A stretch of DNA of 64,000 nt from contig NZ_JBLXAH010000009.1 of NCBI RefSeq assembly GCF_048266065.1, positions 85,987 to 149,986 on the forward strand, given 5' to 3'. Positions 17,152 to 26,163 of the stretch are shown here, in pieces. The DNA is from Arthrobacter_H sp048266065. GTDB lineage: Bacteria; Actinomycetota; Actinomycetes; Actinomycetales; Micrococcaceae. The notes under the pieces are model-generated. The model did no database searches and was not told the DNA's origin. It saw only the letters and a program-made list of their open reading frames with translations. The translations under genes and the position numbers were made by a program. Positions within the stretch are counted from its first letter, which is position 1. Each line of letters starts with the position of its first letter.

Positions 17152-19173
17152 ATGGAAGCAGTTGCGGAGTCGGTTGAGGTCAACGGGTGGAAGCTGACCC
17201 GCATGGCCGGCACCTCGGTGACCGGCTCGCCACGCCTGCAGGCCGCCGAAGCGCTGCTTCGTTTTGCCGAGTCCGAGAAATTCAGGGCCTCGGCGATGCT
17301 GCACGATGAGGCCCAGCATGCGGTCCCGCCGCAGTTGGAGGCACTCGAGGAGAACCCGGGGATGCAGGTGTCCCTGCGTACCGGACGCATGGTCACCTTC
17401 GCGGCAACGGAAAGCGCAGCGATGGAGATCGCCTTGGTTTCGGGCCTCTCCTCGGGCCAGGCCCACAGGATCCTGGGCCAGGCCGAAACGCTGGTCATGG
17501 ACATGCCCGAGGTCCTCGAATCGCTGACGCTGGGCCGCATCGGGGGCAGCCACGTCCAGCGGATCCTCGAACACACCCAACACATCGTCCCCGAACCCCT
17601 GCCTCTACCGGATCGGAATGCCGATGAAGCGACCCGGGAAGAGTGGGAGCGGGAGATGGCACGGCGGTCCGCGCAGGCGCGTGCCGACCGACGTGATTTC
17701 GGGGTGGACATGTTGGCCGTCGCCCCCGGGAAATCGCCGGCTCAGTTGCGGACCCGGGGCCGCCAGGTCCTGGAGAAGTACTACGGCCTGTCCTTCACCA
17801 AGAGGTCCCGGACGGCGCTGCGCGATCGCCGGATCACCGTGGAAGAGGCCGCCGATGGCATGTCCTGGCTCACGGGATATCTGCCCACGGCCAGCTGCCA
17901 GGCGATCTTCTCGAAGCTCGATTCGATGGCCCGGCTGCTCAAGGCCGACCCCGACGCCGCCGCCCATGTGCAGAAGGCAGCGCGCGAGGCCAGGGGCGAG
18001 GGGACCCCGGTGCAACCGGCGGACGATCCCGCGGAAAGGCGAAGCATGGACCAGCTGCGGGCAGATGTCTTTACAGACATGATGCTCAATGGGCCCCGCG
18101 GGCAGGGGTTGGAGTCGGTGGCGGCAGAGGTGTTTGTCGCCATTCCCGCGACCATGCTGCCCGGAACGCCAGGTGGCCCCGTTGGCTGCGACGACACGGC
18201 GGTCGACGGCCCACCGGCCGGCGGCGTGGACGGAGTCCCCGGAATCGCGACGGCAGAGCTCGAACCCGGAGCGCCGGTTCCGACGCTTCTGGGGGGCGGG
18301 CCCATCGACCAGGAATCGGCGGTACGCCTCATGAATGCGGCCAGGACCTGGTGGAGGTTGATCACCGATCCGGTCACCGGTGCCGTGGTGGAATTCGGCA
18401 GGGAACGCTACCGCCCCACCGCTGCACAGCGCGCAGCCCTGCAATTCAGGGACGGATCGTGCACCACCCCCGGGTGCTCCGGGCCGCTGAGGACGTGCGA
18501 AATCGACCATACCGAGGAGTGGCAGGACGGTGGGGGAACGGACATCGCCAACCTCCATTTCGGGTGTCATCGTTGTCACCGGTTGAAGTCCCTGGGCCTG
18601 ATCGAGATTGAGCAGCGTGCCGGCGGGACGATGCTGGTGACCAGCCTGTTTGGCACCCGTCGGGTCTTCTACCCCGCCGCGCCCTGGGCGTCCGCCGGCC
18701 CACGGGAAGGCGTTTCGGGTGAACCGATCCACGATGATGGCCGCGAACCACCGCCGAAGGATCCCGACGCGCGGATCCCCGACGTCGAACCGCGGCCTTA
18801 TCATCCCAGCAGGCCGGACGGCGGGGACACCGGGTTGGCCGATGCAGCCGACGGGCCCGGGGACCAGGCGACGACGGAGCCGCCTCCCAGGTTGCGGGAC
18901 ACCCGGGCGGGGAGGATCGAGTATCGACGTTACGAGGCGTTGCAGCTGCGGGAGTGGGGGAGGATCCAGGATGTCCCCGACTCGTCGACCGAGCACCCGC
19001 TCCGTGGACGCTACGCCCAGAGCGGTGCCGCGAAGGCCACGAGGAAGCGTCGGCTGAAACGAATCGTCGGCGGCTACGGACCTCCCATCATCCGCCACTA
19101 CGACGATGGGGCGGAGACTGGACCTCCGGCGTCGCAGGCACCACCCGATCCGCTTCAGGAGCCACCCTACTGA
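17152..19173 (+). CDS. DUF222 / 13E12-family HNH endonuclease-domain protein, 673 aa
   Basis: Matches the actinobacterial 13E12 repeat family: an N-terminal helical DUF222 region (about 20-380) and an HNH module (about 430-485). The HNH module has CTTPGC, CEIDHTEEW, DIANLHFGCHRCHRLKS and a preceding FRDGSCTTPGC, giving paired cysteines and the catalytic His. The tail (about 510-673) is Pro/Asp/Arg-rich and disordered. These genes are often multicopy in Micrococcales, but whether this copy is mobile or domesticated is not shown. No terminal repeats are visible. Codon use by eye looks more relaxed than in neighbouring housekeeping genes. Confidence 0.87.
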   Translation: MEAVAESVEVNGWKLTRMAGTSVTGSPRLQAAEALLRFAESEKFRASAMLHDEAQHAVPPQLEALEENPGMQVSLRTGRMVTFAATESAAMEIALVSGLSSGQAHRILGQAETLVMDMPEVLESLTLGRIGGSHVQRILEHTQHIVPEPLPLPDRNADEATREEWEREMARRSAQARADRRDFGVDMLAVAPGKSPAQLRTRGRQVLEKYYGLSFTKRSRTALRDRRITVEEAADGMSWLTGYLPTASCQAIFSKLDSMARLLKADPDAAAHVQKAAREARGEGTPVQPADDPAERRSMDQLRADVFTDMMLNGPRGQGLESVAAEVFVAIPATMLPGTPGGPVGCDDTAVDGPPAGGVDGVPGIATAELEPGAPVPTLLGGGPIDQESAVRLMNAARTWWRLITDPVTGAVVEFGRERYRPTAAQRAALQFRDGSCTTPGCSGPLRTCEIDHTEEWQDGGGTDIANLHFGCHRCHRLKSLGLIEIEQRAGGTMLVTSLFGTRRVFYPAAPWASAGPREGVSGEPIHDDGREPPPKDPDARIPDVEPRPYHPSRPDGGDTGLADAADGPGDQATTEPPPRLRDTRAGRIEYRRYEALQLREWGRIQDVPDSSTEHPLRGRYAQSGAAKATRKRRLKRIVGGYGPPIIRHYDDGAETGPPASQAPPDPLQEPPY

Positions 19174-19229
19174 TCGATGGCGGAGTCAGCGACTGCGCAG
19201 GCCAGGCAGGAACGCGGCCGTCGGCGAAC

Positions 19230-19907
19230 TCAGGAACCCCACCCGGGTGCCGGGCGGATGGTGGTCTCCCACCAGGAATCGGCGATGCGTGGCAGGGGCC
19301 TCAACAAGGGCTCGGGAAGCGGTCCCGGTTGCGGGAATGGAATCCCGGTGTGCTTGGGGGCCCACGCCGGGGCCGGCTCGATGGATTCGGACCGGGTTGA
19401 AGCCGGGCCCAGCTCCAGGAACCTGCTGACGCCATGATCGCGCAGGTAGTACTCGTAGGCGGGATCAGCCAGGTCGTCCGCGAAGCCCAGGGCCACTCGA
19501 CCCTTGATTCCCTGATCGGAATACATGCTTGTCAGAATGGAAAGCGGACGTCCGTCCCATGCGGTGAAACCCCGGGCGAACTGCCATTCCGCCAGGCGGT
19601 GCTTGCGTTCATGGGCCACCAGGTTCCCCGAGGAATCCCACCAATCCGCCCCGATGTAGGTGGCGGTGTCCGTTGTCTCCGGTGTGGAGGCGATAAGTCC
19701 GACCCCGGTGGATCTGGCCATCCAGCGCAGGCGTTCGCGCAGCAGCGAGCCGTCGGTCGTGGCCTCCGCGGTCACGAAGAGTTCGGGGGTGACCAGCAGC
19801 ATCACGCCCTGTCGGCCCGCCTCCAGCAGCAGGGAATGGATCCGTTCGAGGTTGGTGCCCGGATCGGGGGCGGGCGTGGCGGCGGCATGGTGCACGCGTG
19901 CTGCCAT
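19230..19907 (-). CDS. Carbon-nitrogen hydrolase-fold protein lacking the catalytic cysteine, 225 aa
   Basis: The N-terminal half has the nitrilase order: a helix with GTNLERIHSLLLEAGRQGVMLLVTPELFV (catalytic Glu in PELF), a GVGLIASTPE strand, and HERKHRLAEWQFARG, where the catalytic Lys would be expected. The position of the nucleophilic Cys strand (LSILTSMYSDQGIKGRVALGF) has no cysteine. The whole protein appears to have none. The length is below the usual 260-300 residues and the end is Pro-rich. It may be a pseudoenzyme or a decaying gene. The reading frame is intact and ATG 19907 is the best start. Confidence 0.6.
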   Translation of the reverse strand: MAARVHHAAATPAPDPGTNLERIHSLLLEAGRQGVMLLVTPELFVTAEATTDGSLLRERLRWMARSTGVGLIASTPETTDTATYIGADWWDSSGNLVAHERKHRLAEWQFARGFTAWDGRPLSILTSMYSDQGIKGRVALGFADDLADPAYEYYLRDHGVSRFLELGPASTRSESIEPAPAWAPKHTGIPFPQPGPLPEPLLRPLPRIADSWWETTIRPAPGWGS

Positions 19908-19938
19908 GGCGGACCTCCCGGGCGGTAGAGTCGGCCGA

Positions 19939-20754
19939 ATGGATATTCGGCGGACAAGGGCATTCCCCTACTTGCATCCTAATGGCGGTTCCCGGCGTGA
20001 GGGCTGGCCGCTGGCCTTTGCGCACCGTGGTGCGCACCCCGCGTTGGGGGAGAACACCCTGCAGGCCTTCCAGGCCGCCGTCGAGCGTGGATACGGCTAT
20101 TTGGAGCTGGACGTGCGCACCACCCGGGACGGCGTGGTGATGGTCTTCCATGACGAGACCCTTGAGCGGGTCAGCAATGGCAGCGGCCCGATCGCGGAGG
20201 CCGACCATGCTGAGGTTTCCCGCTACCGGGTGGCCGGAGGGGCGATTCCGCGGTTCGAGGAGGTGCTCGCCGCCTGGCCGGACGTGCGGCTGAACGTCGA
20301 CATCAAGGATGATCGCTCGGTGGAACCGTTTGCCGAACTGGTCAACCGGTATGGCGCGCACGACCGGGTCCTGGTTGCCTCGTTTTCCGATGTCCGGCGG
20401 CGCCGTGTCCTCGAGCTGCTCGAGGCCCCGACCGCCACGAGCCCCGGCGTCTTCACGATCACCGCAGCGGTGGTCCTGGGGAAGGTGGGCCTCATGTCAC
20501 TCGTGGCGCCCTGGCTGAAGGGTGTTGCCGCCCTGCAGGTCCCGGAACGCCGTGGCCCCCTCCGGGTCGTGACCCCACGCTTTCTGGCCCAGGCGCACCG
20601 AGCCGGCCTGCAGGTCCACGTCTGGGTCGTCGACGACCGGGCGGACATGGAACGGTTGCTCGACCTCGGGGTCGACGGGCTCCTGACGGACCGCGCCGAC
20701 GTGCTGGCCGAGGTCATGGAGGCCCGCGGGTTCTGGCCGCAACGCCGGGCCTAG
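19939..20754 (+). CDS. Glycerophosphodiester phosphodiesterase, 271 aa
   Basis: GDPD-fold enzyme: FAHRGAHPALGENTLQAFQAA carries the catalytic His and metal Glu, followed by YLELDVRTTRDG, VFHDETLERVSNGSG (second catalytic His), LNVDIKD and the C-terminal VHVWVVDDRADMERLLDLGVDGLLTDRAD. It hydrolyses glycerophosphodiesters to glycerol-3-phosphate and alcohol. There is no signal peptide, so cytosolic. ATG 19939 gives a short natural N-terminus. Its TAG stop lies inside the same CTAG that also ends the converging kinase gene. Confidence 0.93.
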   Translation: MDIRRTRAFPYLHPNGGSRREGWPLAFAHRGAHPALGENTLQAFQAAVERGYGYLELDVRTTRDGVVMVFHDETLERVSNGSGPIAEADHAEVSRYRVAGGAIPRFEEVLAAWPDVRLNVDIKDDRSVEPFAELVNRYGAHDRVLVASFSDVRRRRVLELLEAPTATSPGVFTITAAVVLGKVGLMSLVAPWLKGVAALQVPERRGPLRVVTPRFLAQAHRAGLQVHVWVVDDRADMERLLDLGVDGLLTDRADVLAEVMEARGFWPQRRA

Positions 20755-21749
20755 AGCGTCAGCGGTGCGACCAATTCGGCCAGGGGACGCAACACGCGTG
20801 GTGCGTAGCGCTCCAGGTCGGCCTCGCTCGCGCCGGTGAGGATCCGCAGCCACGTCCGGTGGGACTGCAGCTTGCCCAACCGCAGCGCCGGCTCGATGTA
20901 GTGGCGCAACTCCTCGGCGGTGCCGTAGTCCTCCCACTCATGCAGGTACGCGGTCACGGCCCGGCGGATCCGCGGGTCGGCCGGTGTCGTATTCAGCTCC
21001 TTCGACATGGTGCGCAAGGGCACGGTGAGGGAGGAGAACGGGTGGGCCCAGTAGGCGTCACCCAGGTCGATGAAACGCAGGGGCTCATCGGGGGAAGCAG
21101 GCAGGAAGACATTGCCCCGGTGCAGATCGTTGTGGTCCAACGACAGCGGGATGGGACCGGCCGCGAGGAATTCGCACATGCCGTGGAGGGGTTCGAGCTG
21201 GCCGTTCAAATCGTCGGCATCCCGGGCGGGGAGATGCAGCGGATGCTCGGCCGGCAGGGAGGCGTGCAGCAGGATCTGGTCATCGATGTACCCGGGCAGC
21301 TGGGCCGGAATCAACTGCGTCAATCCTGCGTCGAAGAGCTCGTCGGCGTAGGGGGCCAGACCTCGTTGCAGCCGGGCGAAGTCCGCCAGGATCCTCTCCC
21401 ACAGCCGGTAGTCGGTGCTGGGGATCCGCGCCATCGTCTCGCCGTAGTCGGGGGAGATCATCCAGCCGCGCATTGGCTCGACGGCCAGGGGCATCACGAG
21501 CTGGTCGGGGACCAGACGTGCTGCGGCGGCCGTCAGGGCCACCTCTGACTGCTGCCCGGGGTTGACCGCCTTGAAGAAGAGCCGGCCATGGTCGGTGGGC
21601 ACCTGGACCTGGGTGGACCACAGTTCAATGCCACCGCGCTCCAACGGCCCCGTCCGGCGCAGTTCGTAGGTGTCGAGCACCATGGAGACCCACGTGTCGA
21701 CCTCCGCGAACCACGCGTCGGTGGCCCAATAGTCGTTCCATTCCGCCAT
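20751..21749 (-). CDS. Aminoglycoside-phosphotransferase-like kinase, 332 aa
   Basis: Protein-kinase-like fold of the APH group. The catalytic loop is LDHNDLHRGNVF and the metal-binding motif is RFIDLGDAYW (DLGD in place of DFG). The N-terminal lobe has RLFFKAVN with the likely ATP lysine. Substrate unknown; such genes are common in actinobacteria and do not by themselves indicate drug resistance. The stop shares a CTAG (20751-20754) with the converging GDPD gene. It starts eight bases after the stop of the permease gene, so it may be co-transcribed with that gene. Confidence 0.82.
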   Translation of the reverse strand: MAEWNDYWATDAWFAEVDTWVSMVLDTYELRRTGPLERGGIELWSTQVQVPTDHGRLFFKAVNPGQQSEVALTAAAARLVPDQLVMPLAVEPMRGWMISPDYGETMARIPSTDYRLWERILADFARLQRGLAPYADELFDAGLTQLIPAQLPGYIDDQILLHASLPAEHPLHLPARDADDLNGQLEPLHGMCEFLAAGPIPLSLDHNDLHRGNVFLPASPDEPLRFIDLGDAYWAHPFSSLTVPLRTMSKELNTTPADPRIRRAVTAYLHEWEDYGTAEELRHYIEPALRLGKLQSHRTWLRILTGASEADLERYAPRVLRPLAELVAPLTL

Positions 21750-21757
21750 GCCGGGGC

Positions 21758-23074
21758 CTAACCGAGCTTGCTGGGCGTCGAGCCCTCGTAGTCCGGGGCA
21801 TCCGTCGGCTCGGTACCGCGCCATCGGGCGATGAATCGCATGCCGTGGAAAATCACCAGCGTGGCGATCGTGCCCAGCGCAATCCCGCCGAACTGCATCG
21901 ACCCGACGGCGATCGTCGGATCGGCGATGGCGATGATCAGGCCGGCGCCAGCGGTCATCAGGTTGATCGGGTTGGAGAAGTTCACCTTGTTCTGCACCCA
22001 CAGGCGCGCGCCGATGATGCCGATCATGCCATACAGCACGATGCCGGCCCCACCGCTGACGCCGGTGGGGATGGAGTTGATGGCGGCCCCGAACTTCGGC
22101 AGGAACGCGAGGAGAATGGCCACGATGCCGGCGATCCAGTAGGCGGCCGTGGAATACACGCGGGAGGAGGCCATGACGCCGATGTTCTCGGCGTAGGTCG
22201 TGGTTCCGGAGCCGCCACCGAATCCGGCGACGACGCTCGCCACGCCATCGGCCATCAGCGCCCGGCCGTTGACGTCGTCCAGGTTGCGGTTGGTCATCAG
22301 GCCCACCGTCTTCACGTGGCCGATGTTCTCGGCGACCAGGACGAAGACCACTGGCAGGAACAGGGCGAGGGTATCGAGATGGAACTCCGGGAAGGCGAAC
22401 GGCGGCAACCCCAGCCAGCCGGCCGCCCCGACGGCGGTGAAGTCCACCTGCCCCTGGACCAGGGCCACGAGGTAGCCGAGAACGATCCCCACCAGGATCG
22501 ACAGGCGTCCCAACAGGCCCCGGAACAGGACGGCCGAGAAGACGATGGCGGCGACGGTGGTGAACGTGGTCAACGGAACGGTCTGCATGGCCTCCGTGGT
22601 GGCACCTGCCAGGTTCAGGCCGATCAGGGCAACGATCGTGCCCATGACCACCGGCGGCATGAGCGCGTGGATCCACCCGGTACCGGACTTCTGCACAACC
22701 AGGCCGATGATGAACAGGGCCAGCCCGGAGATGACCACCCCGCCCAAGGCGCCGGCGAAGCCGTGGCCTGCCATGGCGGCGGTCACCGGGGCGATGAAGG
22801 CGAAGGAGGACCCCAGGTAGCTGGGGACCCTGCCGGCGGTGATGAGCAGGAACAGCAGCGTGCCGACACCGGAGAAGAACAGGGTGGCGGTGACCGGGAA
22901 GCCGGTCAGGGCGGGGACCAGCACGGTGGAACCGAACATGGCCATCACGTGCTGGACGCCGATGCCGGTGGTCTGGAACCAGTTCAGCCGTTCATCCGGT
23001 GCCACGACGGTGCCCGGCCGGATCGTCTTGCCGTCGCCGTGGACCGTCCAGCCGTAGCCGAATCTGCTGCTCAT
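21758..23074 (-). CDS. Uracil/xanthine permease, NCS2 (SLC23) family, 438 aa
   Basis: Nucleobase:cation symporter with about 12-14 membrane segments. Family motifs include PDERLNWFQTTGIGVQHVMAMFGSTVLVP, SSFAFIAPVTAA, a central FVLVAENIGHVKTVGL (conserved Glu of helix 8) and GGSGTTTYAENIGVMA. The sequence is closer to uracil permeases than to xanthine or ascorbate members. ATG 23074 is supported by GGAGGAC just upstream. No pyrimidine genes are adjacent. Confidence 0.9.
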   Translation of the reverse strand: MSSRFGYGWTVHGDGKTIRPGTVVAPDERLNWFQTTGIGVQHVMAMFGSTVLVPALTGFPVTATLFFSGVGTLLFLLITAGRVPSYLGSSFAFIAPVTAAMAGHGFAGALGGVVISGLALFIIGLVVQKSGTGWIHALMPPVVMGTIVALIGLNLAGATTEAMQTVPLTTFTTVAAIVFSAVLFRGLLGRLSILVGIVLGYLVALVQGQVDFTAVGAAGWLGLPPFAFPEFHLDTLALFLPVVFVLVAENIGHVKTVGLMTNRNLDDVNGRALMADGVASVVAGFGGGSGTTTYAENIGVMASSRVYSTAAYWIAGIVAILLAFLPKFGAAINSIPTGVSGGAGIVLYGMIGIIGARLWVQNKVNFSNPINLMTAGAGLIIAIADPTIAVGSMQFGGIALGTIATLVIFHGMRFIARWRGTEPTDAPDYEGSTPSKLG

Positions 23075-23144
23075 GGGTGTCCTCCGTGTGGGCCCTGCGG
23101 GTGTTCTGCCGGGGCCCGCACCGATGCGGAACCCCCACGGAATC

Positions 23145-24665
23145 CTACAGGCTGGGCACGCCCACGAGCCCGTCGGCGTCGACCTCCCTGGGGGCGGCGA
23201 CCCGGCCCGCTGCGGCATCGGCCGAGGTCTGCGCGAAGAACGCGAGCTCATGCCGGCTCGACTCCTCGAAGGCCCGGCGCATGGCCGCCAGCCCGGTCGC
23301 GTCGGCACGAAAGGCAACCTGTTGCACGGTGGCGATCGCGGCGGCGGTGGCCTCATCGAACTCCGGGCTGGAGTAGGCGTCGAGCCAGTCGGCATAGGGG
23401 TTCCCGGGGCTCGACGCCGCTGCCAGCCGCCGCCCGATGTCCTGGTACAGCCAATAGCAGGGCAGGATCGCGGCGACGAGTTGCGGGTAGGAGGTGTCCG
23501 AGGCGAGCAGGTGGTTCAGGTAGGCCGACGTGGTGGGGCTCGGCTCCGGATCGCCGGTGGCTCCCAGCCGGGACCGGTGCAGGTTGGCCTCCTCCTGAAG
23601 CGCACCGACGGCGCCGGCGGCCCAAAACGATTGCTCCTCGCGGTTCGGTGCCAGCTGCGCGGCCCGGGAGAGGACCTGCGAATACGTGCGCAGGTAGAGG
23701 GCATCCTGGGCCAGGTAGAAGTGGAATTCGCCGGCCGGCAGGCTTCCGTCCCGCAGCCCGCGGATGAACGTCAGGGAATCGATGCGCGAGCGCAGCCCGG
23801 CGATCCCGTCCCACCACGTCGAGAGCAACGCGTCGGCCGAGGGGGCCATCCGCCCGGCCCAGAGCGCCGAGAAGTGGTTCACCGGCCCGTGGCCACCACC
23901 CACCTCGAGCTCCCCGGCCGTGGCGAGGGCGTCCTGCAACCACCCGCGGGCCAGCCGGAGCGCATCGCCCCAGTCGCCACATCTGGCCCACAACGTGGCC
24001 AGCGCGGAGGAGAGCGAGCAACCGGTGCCGTGCGAGTTCGGGGTGTCGACGCGCGGGCCGGACACCTCGGCGTGGACCCCGTCGGGCCCGACCAGCGCGT
24101 CGGGGCGTTCCCCGCCGGCCAGGTGGCCTCCCTTGGCCAGCACCAGCACGTTGTAGCGGTGCGCCAACCGCTCCGCCTGTCCCAGCACCGCGTCCCACCC
24201 GGTGGCCTCCGGTTCCCCCAGCAGCGCAGCCAACTCCGCGGTGTTCGGGGTGACCACCGTGACCAACGGCAGCAGACGGCGCAGGGCGGCCTCGGCGTCG
24301 TGCTCCAGCAGCCGGTCACCTGACGTGGAGACCAGGACAGGATCCAGCACGACGGCGGTGCCTGGCTGGGTGCCCAGCCACCCGGTGACTGCCTCGATGA
24401 CCTCGGCGGTGGCCAGCATGCCGATCTTCACGGCATCGATACGGATGTCGCCGGAGATCGCCTGAAGCTGTCCGGTGAGGAAGTCCGCCGGTGGGGTGTG
24501 GACCCCGGTCACGCCGCGGGTGTTCTGCACGGTCAGCGCGGCGATGGCCGCCATGCCGTAGCCACCGCAGGCCGCAATCGACTTCAGGTCCGCCTGGATC
24601 CCTGCCCCGCCGGAGGGGTCCGAGCCGGCGATCGAGAGGATGTTCGGAATGCGCGCCCCGCTCAT
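23145..24665 (-). CDS. thiD: ThiD-TenA fusion: HMP/HMP-phosphate kinase plus thiaminase II-like domain, 506 aa
   Basis: Residues 1-265 are ThiD: LSIAGSDPSGGAGIQADLK, LTVQNTRGV, KIGMLA, LDPVLVSTSG and the closing NSHGTGCSLSSALA. It phosphorylates hydroxymethylpyrimidine twice for thiamine synthesis. Residues about 285-490 are TenA-like: FIRGLRDGSLPAGEFHFYLAQDALYL and LPCYWLYQDIG, which salvages thiamine breakdown products. The start overlaps the thiE stop by ATGA. Fusions of these two enzymes are known in actinobacteria and some plants and fungi. It is last in the thiM-thiE-thiD/tenA operon. Confidence 0.93.
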   Translation of the reverse strand: MSGARIPNILSIAGSDPSGGAGIQADLKSIAACGGYGMAAIAALTVQNTRGVTGVHTPPADFLTGQLQAISGDIRIDAVKIGMLATAEVIEAVTGWLGTQPGTAVVLDPVLVSTSGDRLLEHDAEAALRRLLPLVTVVTPNTAELAALLGEPEATGWDAVLGQAERLAHRYNVLVLAKGGHLAGGERPDALVGPDGVHAEVSGPRVDTPNSHGTGCSLSSALATLWARCGDWGDALRLARGWLQDALATAGELEVGGGHGPVNHFSALWAGRMAPSADALLSTWWDGIAGLRSRIDSLTFIRGLRDGSLPAGEFHFYLAQDALYLRTYSQVLSRAAQLAPNREEQSFWAAGAVGALQEEANLHRSRLGATGDPEPSPTTSAYLNHLLASDTSYPQLVAAILPCYWLYQDIGRRLAAASSPGNPYADWLDAYSSPEFDEATAAAIATVQQVAFRADATGLAAMRRAFEESSRHELAFFAQTSADAAAGRVAAPREVDADGLVGVPSL

Positions 24666-25336
24666 CGGCCGCCCTCCCCGGTCGCTGCGGCCCACTCGAC
24701 ACGCAGATTGACGGCGGCCGCGCCCGGGTCCGCCGCGGCGCAGATCGCCCGGACCACGGCCATCCCGGCCGCCCCGGCGGCGTGGACGTCGGCGGCGTCG
24801 CCGTGGCCCAGCCCCCCGATGGCCACGCAGGGCAGCGGCGCCTGGGCCACGAGCCGGCCCAGGCCCGCGAAGCCGAGCGGGGTGGGGTGGTCCTTCTTGG
24901 TGGGGGTCGGGCGCACCGCACCGGTGCCCAGGTAGTCCACGGTGCCGGCCGGCAGGGCAGCCACCGCGGCAAAGTGTGCTGGGGTGCTGGCACTCAAACC
25001 CAGCACCGCGTCCGGTCCGATCAGGTCCCGGACGGCGTCGGCGGGCAGGTCCTGCTGTCCAATGTGGACCCCGTTGACGGCGAGGCCGGCGGCCCGTGCG
25101 GCGAGGTAGACGTCGATGCGGTCGTTCACCAGCAGCAGGGCCCTGCCCGCGGCCTGTGGGGCGCAGGCGGCGACCTCGTCCAGGAACGCCCGGGCCGGGA
25201 GGTCCTTGCACCGCAGCTGGATGGTGCTGATGCCCGAGGCAACGGCAGCTGCCACGATGTCGGCCAGCGGCCGTCCGGCGGTGCTGGCCGCGTCGGCGAC
25301 GAGGTAGATCCCGGTCACGGCGGTGGGCGTGCTCAT
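24662..25336 (-). CDS. thiE: Thiamine-phosphate synthase, 224 aa
   Basis: Joins hydroxymethylpyrimidine diphosphate and hydroxyethylthiazole phosphate to thiamine phosphate. TIM-barrel segments visible are GIYLVAD, STIQLRCKDL, LLVNDRIDVYLAARAAGLAVNGVHIGQQDLP, LGLSASTPA and DYLGTGAVRPTPTKKDHP, then PCVAIGGLGHGD. The QLR-K, NDR and TPTK(K)D elements bind pyrophosphate and substrate. Both ends overlap the neighbouring thi genes by ATGA, so the three proteins should be made together. Confidence 0.94.
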   Translation of the reverse strand: MSTPTAVTGIYLVADAASTAGRPLADIVAAAVASGISTIQLRCKDLPARAFLDEVAACAPQAAGRALLLVNDRIDVYLAARAAGLAVNGVHIGQQDLPADAVRDLIGPDAVLGLSASTPAHFAAVAALPAGTVDYLGTGAVRPTPTKKDHPTPLGFAGLGRLVAQAPLPCVAIGGLGHGDAADVHAAGAAGMAVVRAICAAADPGAAAVNLRVEWAAATGEGGR

Positions 25337-26154
25337 GCGATCACCGCCCGGGCGGCCAGGTCCTCTGGCGAGACGGCGGCCAGCGCATCCAGGAACCCCA
25401 CGGCGAAGGAGCCCGGCCCCGAAGCCGTGGCGGCGGCCCGTTCGGCGGCCACCGAGTACAGCGCATGGGCGGCGGCCGTGCCCACCAGGGCATCGTCGTC
25501 GTTCGCCGCGACGGCGGCTGCCACGAGCGCGCCCAGCGCGCAGCCGCCGCCGGTGATGCGTGTCAGCAGGGGATCCCCGCCGTGGACGCGCACGGTGCGT
25601 TCGGAGTCGGTGACCAGGTCCACCGGGCCGGACACGGCGACGATGGAGGGGGTGGCTGCCGCCAGGTGGATGGCGGAGACGCGGGCGGCTTCGACGTCGT
25701 GCGTGGCATCGACGCCCCGCCCTCCGGTGCCCGAGGTCGCCAGTGCGAGGATCTCCGAGGCGTTGGCCCGGATGACAGTGGGGCGTTCGGCCAGCAGGGT
25801 TTCGGCGAGCCGTGTCCGCAGTTCCAGACCGCCGACGGCCACGGGATCCAGGACCCACGGCGTTCCCGCAGTGCGGGCGGCCCGGGCAGCCTGCAGCATG
25901 GCGCGGCGCTGCCCGGCGTGGGGTGTGCCCAGGTTGATGAGCACCGCCGAGGCCACTGCCGCGAAGTCGGCGGCCTCCCCGGGCACGTCCACCATGGCCG
26001 GGGAAGCCCCGGCGGCCACCAGGACGTTGGCGGTGAAATTCGTGACGACTGCATTGGTCAGGCATTGGACCAACGGCGCCGTGGTGCGCAGCCTCTCGAG
26101 GGCGAGGCCCAGATCGGCAGGTGTGCAGGTGTTGGTGGGCGCATGCGCATGCAT
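25333..26154 (-). CDS. thiM: Hydroxyethylthiazole kinase, 273 aa
   Basis: Phosphorylates the thiazole moiety in thiamine salvage. Ribokinase-like fold with PLVQCLTNAVVTNFTANVLVAAGASPAM at the start, LDPVAVGG, RANASEILAL and the glycine-rich TRITGGGCALGALVAA active site. Two ATG codons are possible (26163 and 26154). GGAGGG at 26164-26169 is directly against the first but nine bases from the second, so 26154 is chosen. It is the first gene after the TPP riboswitch, whose 3' strand contains this ribosome site. Confidence 0.92.
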   Translation of the reverse strand: MHAHAPTNTCTPADLGLALERLRTTAPLVQCLTNAVVTNFTANVLVAAGASPAMVDVPGEAADFAAVASAVLINLGTPHAGQRRAMLQAARAARTAGTPWVLDPVAVGGLELRTRLAETLLAERPTVIRANASEILALATSGTGGRGVDATHDVEAARVSAIHLAAATPSIVAVSGPVDLVTDSERTVRVHGGDPLLTRITGGGCALGALVAAAVAANDDDALVGTAAAHALYSVAAERAAATASGPGSFAVGFLDALAAVSPEDLAARAVIA

Positions 26155-26163
26155 GGGCGACAT

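Noticed and set aside
20751..21749. Calling the APH-like protein an aminoglycoside resistance gene.
   Set aside because: Only the general kinase motifs are shared; similar genes are common in actinobacteria without resistance, and no resistance context is present.
21845..23767. A 640-codon plus-strand open frame opposite the permease and thiD-tenA genes.
   Set aside because: Same reason: mirror of strongly conserved minus-strand proteins with low-complexity Asp/Gly/His/Gln content.
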